The notes: generated by a model from the letters alone, not told the origin. A DNA stretch of 5,818 nt from Planctomycetota bacterium (GCA_023621895.1 JAMOAF010000540.1:1-5818), one strand, 5' to 3'; shown: positions 1-5,727, counted from the first letter of the stretch. Program-made: numbers and translations.

Positions 1-29
1 CGTCTCCGCATCTCCGCGTGAAATCCCCC

Positions 30-1037
30 ATGCCTCCTTCCATCTTCATTACCTTCGACGTCGAATGCAGCATGGGCGGCGCCTGGGGCAACCCGGCGCT
101 CAAGCCCGTCCCTCCCGCCCGGGCGGTCTGGGGCCGATATGGCAGCCGCGAGCTTGGGCTCGGCTTGATCGTCAGCATCCTCGAAGAGGCCGGGCTGGCC
201 GCGACGTTTTTTGTCGAGGCATTTACCGACGAACAGGGCTATCCCGGCGAGATGGAGCGCGTCTGCCACTACCTGCTCGAACATAAGCAAGACGTCCAAT
301 TGCACATCCACCCCAACCACAAGCATTACGGCCTCGCCCAGGCCGGCAAGCCCCATCCGCGTTGCGACTACATCGCCGATCTGCCGCCCGAGGCCCAACG
401 CGCGCTCCTTGAAGAAGGCAGCGAGCGGCTCCGGCGCTGGACCGGCAGGAAGACGGCCGCCTTCCGCGCCGGCAACATGGGCGCCTCGGAGGCCACGCTC
501 CAAGAGCTCGAAAAGGCCGGCATCCCCATCGACTCCAGCTATACCTTCCCCTATGTTGGCGGGCAGTGCCGATTCGCCGACCGCCAGCTCTACAACGGGT
601 CGAAATGGTATGGCGGCGTCCTCGAGCTGGCCCTCTCCGGATTCCGCCAGCCGCGCTTGCCGCTCCTGCACCCGGCCAAGCCGGTCGACCTGGTCGGCAT
701 CTCGGCCGGCGAGTGCCTGGCCGCCGCGCGCGCGATCCACGCCGCCGGCGCCGACACGGTCCTCATCCTCCACAGCTTCAGCCTGATCAAGGTCAAGAAC
801 GTCCAGTACGACGGCGGCCGGCTCAACCGCATCGTCGCCCAACGTTTTCGCGCCGTCTGCCGCTGGCTGGCCGACCACCGTGAAGAATACCCGGTGCGCA
901 CCTTCCGCGAGGTCGCCGACGATCTCGCCGCCGGCCGCTACCAGGCCCGATCCGCCCCGCCCCCCAAGCTCAACCGCCCCATCCGTGCCATCACAAGAAA
1001 AGCAATCCAAGGCATCAACAATCTCTATTGGGTGTGA
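30..1037 (+). CDS. Polysaccharide deacetylase-like (NodB-fold) protein
   Basis: 335 aa if the ATG at 30 is used; a GTG at 18 is in frame and there is no stop before it, so the true start could also lie upstream of the window. I prefer ATG because the protein then begins close to the first beta strand, MPPSIFITFDVE. Visible carbohydrate-esterase-4-like features, in order: TFDVE (Asp10, Glu12) in the place of the usual TFDD motif; TFFVEAF at about 59-65; the histidine-rich LHIHPNHKHYG (His92, His94, His97) in the place of the metal-binding HxxxH; FRAGNMGAS at 145-153; and LHSFSL (His248) near the end, like the last NodB motif. Members of this fold hydrolyse N- or O-acetyl groups on glycans, using a metal. 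The motif spacing is not that of classic chitin deacetylases, so the substrate is unknown. There is no signal peptide or membrane segment, so it may act on cytoplasmic intermediates. No Shine-Dalgarno site is visible. Confidence 0.85.
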   Translation: MPPSIFITFDVECSMGGAWGNPALKPVPPARAVWGRYGSRELGLGLIVSILEEAGLAATFFVEAFTDEQGYPGEMERVCHYLLEHKQDVQLHIHPNHKHYGLAQAGKPHPRCDYIADLPPEAQRALLEEGSERLRRWTGRKTAAFRAGNMGASEATLQELEKAGIPIDSSYTFPYVGGQCRFADRQLYNGSKWYGGVLELALSGFRQPRLPLLHPAKPVDLVGISAGECLAAARAIHAAGADTVLILHSFSLIKVKNVQYDGGRLNRIVAQRFRAVCRWLADHREEYPVRTFREVADDLAAGRYQARSAPPPKLNRPIRAITRKAIQGINNLYWV

Positions 1038-1217
1038 CCCGTAGACCGGAATTCATTCCGTTGACCGTAGGCTGGTGCAATCGTCCCAACGCGAACCGAT
1101 GAAGATGGGCGTCCAAGCTGCCAGAAACCACAAGTTTCCGCACAGTCGAATCGTCAGCGTCCCCCGCGACGCAGCGCTATCCGTTCCAGACAAGGCGCGA
1201 CCGGGCGGCAGCGCCAG
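1038..1217. other. Spacer with no recognised gene; short hairpin just after the deacetylase
   Basis: This 180-base stretch has no convincing reading frame. CGGAATTCATTCCG at 1047-1060 is an inverted repeat with a 5-bp stem and a TTCA loop, starting 10 bases after the deacetylase stop. It is not followed by a T run, so it is at best a weak terminator or part of a repeat. Two GTAG words (1041 and 1067) introduce stretches that faintly resemble the GTAG-led repeat units seen at 2837-3241, for example GTAGGCTGGTGCAA compared with GTAGGGTGGTGCAGAGCGAA. The rest, 1081-1217, shows nothing I can name. Confidence 0.4.
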
Positions 1218-1336
1218 CGCGGGGCAAGCCCACGCGGCTATCGGTCCAGCGCCAGCGCAAACGCGGGGCAAGCCCACGCGGCTATCGGTCCAGCGCCAGC
1301 GCCAACGCGGGGCAAGCCCACGCGGCTATCGGTCCA
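1218..1336 (+). repeat. 44-bp tandem repeat, about 2.7 copies
   Basis: Copies begin at 1218, 1262 and 1306, exactly 44 bases apart. The first two differ at a single base near their 3' ends (CAAA compared with CCAA). The third matches for 31 bases and then diverges at 1337. Each copy opens with CGCGGGGCAAGCCCACGCGG, which is itself partly palindromic (CGCG and GGG pair with CCC and CGCG around a small loop with one bulge). The CAGCGCCAGCGC tail is also found just before the first copy at 1209-1220. The near identity suggests recent duplication. The first 24 bases of the unit recur inverted at 5750-5773. Confidence 0.9.
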
Positions 1337-1347
1337 CCGCGCGACAA

Positions 1348-1388
1348 CGGCATGAAAGACTGAACCCCGAACCCTGAACCCTGAACCC
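1348..1388 (+). repeat. Heptamer array A, (CTGAACC)4, with conserved 12-base leader
   Basis: CGGCATGAAAGA at 1348-1359 is followed by four 7-base units at 1360-1387: CTGAACC, CCGAACC, CTGAACC, CTGAACC. The complement strand carries four GGG or GGGG tracts separated by 3-4 bases, a canonical G-quadruplex pattern. The same leader plus four heptamers occurs in inverted orientation at 5661-5701, with one mismatch over 41 bases. Confidence 0.9.
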
Positions 1389-1397
1389 TTCGACTGC

Positions 1398-1467
1398 CTC
1401 CCAACTCCCAACTCCCAACTCCCAACTCCCAACTCCCAACTCCCAACTCCCGACTCCCAACTCCCGA
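1398..1467 (+). repeat. Heptamer array B, (CTCCCAA)10, ending at the ligase start
   Basis: There are ten uninterrupted 7-base units: seven CTCCCAA, then CTCCCGA, CTCCCAA and CTCCCGA. The array ends 5 bases before the ATG at 1473, so it fills the place where a ribosome-binding site would be. The minus strand has ten GGG tracts spaced by 4 bases, so several alternative G-quadruplexes are possible there, while an mRNA leader would be C-rich. The array is comparable in kind to the heptanucleotide STRR repeats described in heterocystous cyanobacteria, though the sequence differs. Confidence 0.95.
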
Positions 1468-1472
1468 CCCCC

Positions 1473-2840
1473 ATGCTTCCCCCGCTCGCCCGCACCGCCT
1501 TTCGCATCCAAGAACGTCTCCTCGGCCGCCGCAGCTTCGCGATCCTCGACGAGCTCCGCGAGTCGGCCGCCTGGCCGCGCCAGCGCCGTGCCGAGTTGCA
1601 GCTTGAGCGTCTCCGGGCGATCGTCGCCTCGGCCTACGCCCACACGCCGTATTGGCGCGAGGTGATGGACGGCTGCGCAGTCCGCCCGGAAGACATCCGC
1701 TCGCTCGATGATCTGCGGCGATTCCCCTTGCTCGAAAAGGCCGCGCTCCGCGCCCGCCGCGACGAGATGACCTGGCGCGCCTCGGGTCGGCGGCTGGCGC
1801 TCGTCCGCACGAGCGGCTCGACCAACGAGGCGCTCCAGTTCTATACGAATTCCGACCGCGAGGCCCAGATCAACGCGGCGCGGATGCGCGGCCACGAATG
1901 GATCGGCATCCGCCGCGGCGATCGGGAGATGTATTTCTGGGGCTCGCCGGTCGAGTTGAGCAAGCAGGACCGCATCAAGCGCATCCGCGACTGGCTGGTC
2001 AACGACGGCCTGACCAACGGCTTCGCCCTCACGCCCGAGCTGGTCGCCCGGTATTTCGATTATTGGATGCGCTGGCGGCCGCGCTGCATCTTCGGCTATC
2101 CGAACAGCCTCCGGCTGATGGTGTTGATGGGCCAGGCGCAGGGGATCGACCTCAGCCAGCTCAAGGGCCGCGGCCTGAAGGTGATCAGCACCACCTCCGA
2201 GATGCTCACCCAGCACGACCGCGAGTTGATCGCCGGCGCGTTCGGCGTGCCGGTCTTCGATTCCTACGGGCTTCGCGAAGGGGGGCTCGTCGGCCACGAA
2301 TGTGCCCACGCCACGATGCACACGATGGACGAGCAGTTGCTGCTCGAGACGATCGACCCCCGCACGCTGGAACCCACCGATGGCGAGGGCGAACTTGTCT
2401 TGACCAACCTGGTCAGCACGGTGATGCCGATCATCCGCTATCGGACCGGCGACATCGTCGCGCTGAACCACGCGCCGTGCCCCTGCGGCCGCACGCTCGG
2501 CAGTCTGACAATCAGCGGCGGCCGGGTTGCCGAGTTCATCGTGACTTCCGGCGGCACGTGGATCCCGGCTTACGCGTTCATCTATATCTGCCGATCCGTG
2601 CCGGGCGTGGTCAAGTTCCAGGTGCGGCAAGACACGCCGGGCGAAATCCGCGTCCTCTTGGCGACCGACGGCAATTTCCCGGCCGACGGCAAGGAGCAGG
2701 TCGTTCAAAAGGCCCGGCAGCGTCTTCAGAGCGACGACCACGTGACGGTCGAGCTTGTAGACGACATCGAACCCGCCCCTTCCGGAAAGTACCGCCCCGT
2801 CATCAGCAAAGTAGCGGAAGACAAACTGAAATCCCCGTAG
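1473..2840 (+). CDS. PaaK/CapK-like adenylate-forming ligase (phenylacetate-CoA ligase family)
   Basis: 455 aa, close to the usual length of PaaK-like enzymes in polysaccharide loci. Such enzymes adenylate a carboxylic acid and usually pass it to CoA or another acceptor. Visible ANL-superfamily motifs: the N-terminal helix LQLERLRAIVASAYAHTPYWRE (42-63, quoted in part, typical of the family); phosphate loop VRTSGSTNEAL (111-121); GYPNSL (209-214); adenine-binding DSYGLREGG (263-271); YRTGDIV with Asp327; a cysteine pair PCPCGRTL (Cys336, Cys338), as in many PaaK-like proteins; and the C-terminal PSGKYRPV with the expected catalytic Lys439. All core residues look intact. No signal peptide or membrane segment, so cytoplasmic. 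The ATG is chosen because family similarity starts near it and the next in-frame Met is residue 65. It is preceded by C-rich heptamers with no Shine-Dalgarno site. The acid substrate cannot be told from sequence. The first 32-bp repeat unit overlaps the stop codon. Confidence 0.92.
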   Translation: MLPPLARTAFRIQERLLGRRSFAILDELRESAAWPRQRRAELQLERLRAIVASAYAHTPYWREVMDGCAVRPEDIRSLDDLRRFPLLEKAALRARRDEMTWRASGRRLALVRTSGSTNEALQFYTNSDREAQINAARMRGHEWIGIRRGDREMYFWGSPVELSKQDRIKRIRDWLVNDGLTNGFALTPELVARYFDYWMRWRPRCIFGYPNSLRLMVLMGQAQGIDLSQLKGRGLKVISTTSEMLTQHDRELIAGAFGVPVFDSYGLREGGLVGHECAHATMHTMDEQLLLETIDPRTLEPTDGEGELVLTNLVSTVMPIIRYRTGDIVALNHAPCPCGRTLGSLTISGGRVAEFIVTSGGTWIPAYAFIYICRSVPGVVKFQVRQDTPGEIRVLLATDGNFPADGKEQVVQKARQRLQSDDHVTVELVDDIEPAPSGKYRPVISKVAEDKLKSP

Positions 2841-2900
2841 GACGGTTCTCCCGGACCGTCTCTTTCCCGTAGGACGGTTCTCCCGGACCGTCTCTTCCCC
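2837..2900 (+). repeat. Two tandem 32-bp hairpin units, the first overlapping the ligase stop
   Basis: Units begin with GTAGG at 2837 and 2869, differing only at one position in the pyrimidine tail (CTCTTTCCC compared with CTCTTCCCC). Each contains ACGGTTCTCCCGGACCGT (2842-2859 and 2874-2891), which folds into a 7-bp stem including one T-G wobble, with a TCCC loop, followed by a pyrimidine-rich tail. The TAG stop of the ligase at 2838-2840 lies inside GTAG of the first unit. The hairpins could weakly terminate the upstream transcript, but there is no clean T run. Confidence 0.85.
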
Positions 2901-3004
2901 GTAGGGTGGTGCAGAGCGAACCAACCCGAAACGCTTGGCAACGCCGCCGCGCTTTCCCGAAACCGGATGATCTCGCGCAGCCAATGCGCCAGCGCCGCCC
3001 CACC
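2869..3004 (+). repeat. 136-bp direct repeat, copy I
   Basis: This copy consists of a GTAG hairpin unit, then a second GTAG unit 32 bases later (2901; GTAGGGTGGTGCAGAGCGAA, which can form a bulged stem of GGGTGGT with ACC-A-ACCC), then a shared tail with CCGAAACCGGATGAT and GCGCCAGCGCCGCCCCACC. Copy II at 3106-3241 has the same order and the same length, with many substitutions. No gene is supported in this region on either strand. Confidence 0.75.
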
Positions 3005-3009
3005 ATTTC

Positions 3010-3041
3010 GTAGCACGGTTCTCCCGGACCGTCTCTTGCGT
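3010..3041 (+). repeat. Single 32-bp hairpin unit
   Basis: GTAGC at 3010-3014 is followed by the same 18-base stem-loop as the first two units (3015-3032) and a CTCTTGCGT tail. It differs from them by C instead of G after GTAG. Confidence 0.8.
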
Positions 3042-3065
3042 TTCCACGAAACGCGTTGGCAGCCA

Positions 3066-3088
3066 ACGGGCCTGGAGACCCGTCCTAC
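3066..3088 (-). repeat. Inverted hairpin unit of the same architecture
   Basis: Read on the minus strand from 3088, GTAGG is followed by ACGGGTCTCCAGGCCCGT (3083 to 3066). It has the same 7-bp stem and 4-base loop as the plus-strand units, including a T-G wobble at the same pair, but with G-C in place of T-A at the fifth pair. A nearby perfect inverted repeat, GTTGGCAGCCAAC, lies at 3055-3067. Confidence 0.7.
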
Positions 3089-3105
3089 GTATCGTATGGT
3101 TCCCC

Positions 3106-3241
3106 GTAGCACGGTTCTCCCGAACCGTCTTTTCCCCGTAGGGTGCTGCAGAGCGAACCAACCCAAGGCGGTTACATGCGCCGCCGCGGTTTTCAGAAAC
3201 CGGATGATTCCACGCCACCAAGACGCCAGCGCCGCCGCACC
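3106..3241 (+). repeat. 136-bp direct repeat, copy II
   Basis: This is the counterpart of 2869-3004. Its first unit (GTAGC at 3106) carries ACGGTTCTCCCGAACCGT at 3111-3128, a perfect 7-bp stem with a TCCC loop, followed by CTTTTCCCC. Of the copies here, this is the one most like a Rho-independent terminator on the plus strand, though the T run is only four long. Read on the minus strand the loop is GGGA (GNRA type), and it lies about 145 bases after the CapA stop, so it might also help end that transcript. The second unit begins at 3138. Confidence 0.75.
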
Positions 3242-3271
3242 GTGAGCCCGCCGTACGCGTCGAATGTCACA

Positions 3272-4366
3272 TCACCGCCCGCGCCACACCCGCACGGCCT
3301 TGATAAAATCCCGCGGCCGCAGCCTCACCAGCTCCGACCACCGCAGCCGGCGGAGCGCCGGTTTCACCCCTTTGACCCAAAGATGCTCGCGGCGATACCG
3401 GCCCGCCGAGACCCCCCGGGCGATCGACCGGGCCGTCCGTTCGATCCGCCGCTGGCCAAAGCCCGACCGGTCAAGCTCGACCAGGCGGCCCGAGTCGCAG
3501 GTCGGCAGATGCCGCACTCCGGCGACGCCGCTTTCCGAGAGCTCGGCAACGAGAATCGCGCCGGTTCTGCCTGTCCGATCCCAGCGCACGGCGTCGCCGT
3601 CGGAGAAATAGACCTCGTCGGCAAAGAAATTCCCCAGCGAATAGGCAATCGGTCTGCCATCGACCAGTTCGGCGCCTTGGAGCACGTGCGGGTGATGCCC
3701 CAGGACGATCGACGCCCCGGATGCGACCAGCCGGCGAGCCTGCTCGATCTGCCCCGGCGAGGGAATCGAAAACCGCTCGTCGCCCCAATGGAGCGAAACG
3801 ATCACGTGGTTGACTTGCGATCGGAGCTGGCTGACTTGCCGCTCCAGGCGCTCGATGTCCAGCGGAGCGACGCCGAAACCGCCCGGCGTGGCAAAGTGCG
3901 AGGGGCCGCTTCGCTCGTCGACGGCGCCGAGCAGGGCGATCCGCAGTCCGCGGACATCGAGAAAAAGCGGCGCGGCGGCCTCTTCAAGGTTCATCCCCGC
4001 TCCGAAGTGCGGCAGGCGGAGCTCGCCGAGCAGGTCCTTGAGGTTCTGAAACCCCGGCTCATAGCAGTCGAAGGCGTGGTTGTTGGCCAGGGTGGCGACG
4101 CTGAAGCCGGCTTCGGCCACCGCCCGGACGAGGTCCGGCGTGGCAACGACCCGCGGCTCCGTCGGCACGCAAGCCCCGTCGCCCGGCAGCGTGCATTCGA
4201 GGTTTCCGAGCACAAGATCGCATTCGGAAAAGACCTTGCGAATGGAATCGTCCACGAGCCGGCGATCGCGCGGGTAGGGAGTGCCATCCATCGGCGGCGC
4301 AAGCAGAATATCGCCAACAGCCGCCAGCCGAACCGTGCCCAATTCACGAGAAACAGTATCAGTCAC
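3272..4366 (-). CDS. CapA-family (poly-gamma-glutamate synthesis type) metallophosphatase-like protein
   Basis: 364 aa from a GTG at 4366. Motifs in order (GTG numbering): AAVGDILL with Asp19; LVLGNLECTL with Asn55 and Glu57; LANNHAFD with Asn96, His97 and Asp100; VSLHWGDE with His193; LGHHPHVLQG with His224, His225 and His227; and AYSLGNFF at 242-248. This is the full CapA/PGA_cap set of the calcineurin-like phosphoesterase fold, so the metal site looks complete. CapA takes part in polyglutamate capsule export in Bacillus, but the family is broad and occurs in many exopolysaccharide loci; the reaction here is unknown. An in-frame ATG at 4462 would add 32 residues, but that segment lies partly in repeat sequence, is Cys/Arg-rich and lacks family similarity. 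The GTG has AGGA (4378-4375) 8 bases upstream. No signal peptide or membrane anchor is visible from either start, unlike Bacillus CapA. The gene converges on the ligase and diverges from the FemAB-like gene. Confidence 0.88.
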   Translation of the reverse strand: MTDTVSRELGTVRLAAVGDILLAPPMDGTPYPRDRRLVDDSIRKVFSECDLVLGNLECTLPGDGACVPTEPRVVATPDLVRAVAEAGFSVATLANNHAFDCYEPGFQNLKDLLGELRLPHFGAGMNLEEAAAPLFLDVRGLRIALLGAVDERSGPSHFATPGGFGVAPLDIERLERQVSQLRSQVNHVIVSLHWGDERFSIPSPGQIEQARRLVASGASIVLGHHPHVLQGAELVDGRPIAYSLGNFFADEVYFSDGDAVRWDRTGRTGAILVAELSESGVAGVRHLPTCDSGRLVELDRSGFGQRRIERTARSIARGVSAGRYRREHLWVKGVKPALRRLRWSELVRLRPRDFIKAVRVWRGR

Positions 4367-4374
4367 GTCGTAAA

Positions 4375-4378
4375 TCCT
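4375..4378 (-). promoter_or_regulatory. Shine-Dalgarno AGGA supporting the GTG start of the CapA gene
   Basis: On the minus strand AGGA is followed by 8 bases and then GTG at 4366-4364. It is the best-spaced ribosome-binding site in the window and decides the start chosen for the CapA-like gene. A stronger GGAAGGA at 4394-4388 is about 20 bases from the GTG and has no start codon at a suitable distance. Confidence 0.5.
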
Positions 4379-4440
4379 ATAGCCGTATCCTTCCGAAACG
4401 CATCGCCCGCAAAACCGGTCGCCGCAGCCCCTCACCCTCC

Positions 4441-4528
4441 TTGGCCATTGAACCTTGGTCATTTCTTCGACATTTGCTTTTCGACATTCGTCATTCCCCG
4501 TGCGCTTTTCTCTACCCTACTCCCTACC
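4441..4528. repeat. Degenerate 7/14-bp periodic stretch in the divergent spacer
   Basis: From 4441 to 4496 the sequence can be written as eight 7-base words: TTGGCCA, TTGAACC, TTGGTCA, TTTCTTC, GACATTT, GCTTTTC, GACATTC, GTCATTC. TTGGCCATT and TTGGTCATT are 14 bases apart, as are the two TTCGACATT copies (4466 and 4480). CTACCCT and ACTCCCT at 4512-4525 continue the 7-base habit. The ATG upstream of the CapA gene (4462) and a TTG in frame with the FemAB-like gene (4441) both fall in this stretch, so neither is a trustworthy start. I see no convincing sigma-70 promoter here, although both divergent genes need one. Confidence 0.55.
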
Positions 4529-4599
4529 GCCGCGCGCCCGCAACCGTCATGATACGTCTATCCCAGCCCCAACTCACCCGCACGCCCGCTGAGAGGCCT

Positions 4600-5658
4600 A
4601 TGACCACGGCTTCGCCGACCGTCGAGGTCCACACCGAGCTTTCCACGAGCCAGTACGAGTTGATCTATCGCCAGGTGCTCGATCGGGTTGCCCCGGAGCA
4701 GCGCTTCTACGACCCCCGCTGGCTCGGCATCGTCTGCCGCGGGCTCAGGCACCGCCCCTACCTGCTGGTCGCTCGGCGGCAGGGCCAGCCGGTTGGAATC
4801 CTCCCTTTGGCCTTCGTCAGGAGCGTCCTTTTCGGGCGGTTCCTGGTCAGCCTCCCCTATGTCAACTCGGGCGGGATCATCGCTGATTCCGGCGAGGCGG
4901 CCGCCGCGCTGGTCAACAGGGCGGTGCAGCTCGCCGACCGCCTGCGGGTGAAGCACCTGGAGTTGCGCCACGAGCACGAACTGGACAATCCCTTCCTGAC
5001 CGACCGGTTGACCTCCAAGGTCCACATGCGGCTGGCGCTGCCGCCCTCGGCCGACGAGTTGTGGAGCCAATTCAAGGCCAAGCATCGCAACCAGCTCCGC
5101 AAAGGGGGCAACCAAGGCTTTTCCGTCCACTGGGGCGGCCCGGACCTGCTTGACGAGTTCTACCGGGTCTTCAGCCACAACATGCGCGACCTGGGCACGC
5201 CCGTGTTCGGCAAGCGGCTCTTCCAGACGATCCTCGGAGAGCTCGCCGGCCAGTCCGAGCTGTGCGTCGTCAGAGATGGCGCCGGGCCGATTGCGGCGGC
5301 GCTCGTCGTCCACGGCTGCGGCCGCACCGAGGTCCCCAGCGCCAGCTCGCTGAAAGAGTACAACCCGACAAACGCCAACGACTGGATGTATTGGCACCTG
5401 CTCCAGCGGGCGATCGAGCGTGGCCAGAAGGTGTTCGACTTCGGCCGCTCCAGCGTCGACAGCAGCACCTATGCGTTCAAGAAGAAGTGGGGCGCCGAGC
5501 CGGAGCCGGCCGTCTGGCAATACTACGTGCGGCACGGCAGCGTCGGCGACATGCGCCGCGAGAGCGGCAGGTTCGACCGGCTCGTCGCCCGCTGGCAGCG
5601 CCTGCCGCTCTGGCTCACGCGCCTGATCGGCCCGCGGATTGTGCGGGGAATACCGTAA
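4600..5658 (+). CDS. FemAB-like GNAT-fold protein, exosortase/PEP-CTERM-locus type
   Basis: 352 aa from ATG at 4600, about the length of the FemAB-related family found beside exosortase genes. FemAB-type enzymes transfer an aminoacyl or acyl group through a doubled GNAT fold; the substrate of this subfamily is not established. Visible features: the N-terminal half with YDPRWLGIV (37-45), PYLLVARRQGQPVGILPLAFV (53-73, quoted in part as the first beta sheet) and LPYVNSGGII (85-94); the basic FKAKHRNQLRKGG (158-170); HNMRDLGTPVFGKRLF (193-208); and the strong family signature FDFGRSSVDSSTYAFKKKWG (279-298), then PEPAVWQYY. In-frame starts at 4549 (ATG) and 4441 (TTG) are possible, but the added residues look non-homologous and come from periodic spacer sequence. 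GAGAGG (4591-4596) lies only 3 bases before the ATG, a short spacing. It is transcribed away from the CapA gene. A G-rich heptamer array starts three bases after the stop. Confidence 0.9.
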   Translation: MTTASPTVEVHTELSTSQYELIYRQVLDRVAPEQRFYDPRWLGIVCRGLRHRPYLLVARRQGQPVGILPLAFVRSVLFGRFLVSLPYVNSGGIIADSGEAAAALVNRAVQLADRLRVKHLELRHEHELDNPFLTDRLTSKVHMRLALPPSADELWSQFKAKHRNQLRKGGNQGFSVHWGGPDLLDEFYRVFSHNMRDLGTPVFGKRLFQTILGELAGQSELCVVRDGAGPIAAALVVHGCGRTEVPSASSLKEYNPTNANDWMYWHLLQRAIERGQKVFDFGRSSVDSSTYAFKKKWGAEPEPAVWQYYVRHGSVGDMRRESGRFDRLVARWQRLPLWLTRLIGPRIVRGIP

Positions 5659-5660
5659 GA

Positions 5661-5701
5661 GGGTTCAGGGTTCGGGGTTCGGGGTTCAGTCTTTCATGCC
5701 G
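5661..5701 (-). repeat. Heptamer array A, inverted copy, right after the FemAB-like gene
   Basis: Four 7-base units on the plus strand, GGTTCAG, GGTTCGG, GGTTCGG, GGTTCAG (5662-5689), are followed by TCTTTCATGCCG (5690-5701). This is the reverse complement of 1348-1388 with one mismatch in 41 bases. The G tracts (GGG, GGG, GGGG, GGGG with 3-4 base loops) fit the canonical quadruplex pattern and would be present in the 3' end of the mRNA. Confidence 0.9.
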
Positions 5702-5727
5702 GCTAAATCGGCCTGCGTGATTCGTGG

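Noticed and set aside
1061..1090. Sigma-70 promoter starting with TTGACC
   Set aside because: No acceptable -10 hexamer lies 16-18 bases downstream.
1075..1377. Possible 100-codon small gene in the left spacer
   Set aside because: More than half of it is the 44-bp tandem repeat and the heptamers; there is no ribosome-binding site and the composition is unlike the neighbouring proteins.
2842..2866. Strong intrinsic terminator after the ligase
   Set aside because: The hairpin is followed by a mixed C/T tail with at most three T in a row; termination is possible but not supported well enough to call.
2837..3170. CRISPR array
   Set aside because: The first two 32-bp units are directly tandem with no spacer, the later gaps are irregular, one unit is inverted, and no cas gene is present.
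1326..3221. Long open frame on the minus strand (about 630 codons) opposite the ligase
   Set aside because: It mirrors the ligase gene in a GC-rich sequence, runs through the heptamer array and the 32-bp repeats, and shows no family motifs. The repeated ELGVGSW peptide is just the heptamer read in three frames.
3143..4552. Long open frame on the plus strand opposite the CapA-like gene
   Set aside because: It is the antisense shadow of a gene with a full set of CapA motifs; its own translation is Arg/Pro-rich and shows no recognisable domain.
4558..5535. 325-codon frame on the minus strand opposite the FemAB-like gene
   Set aside because: Shadow frame caused by third-position GC; the plus strand carries clear FemAB-family signatures.
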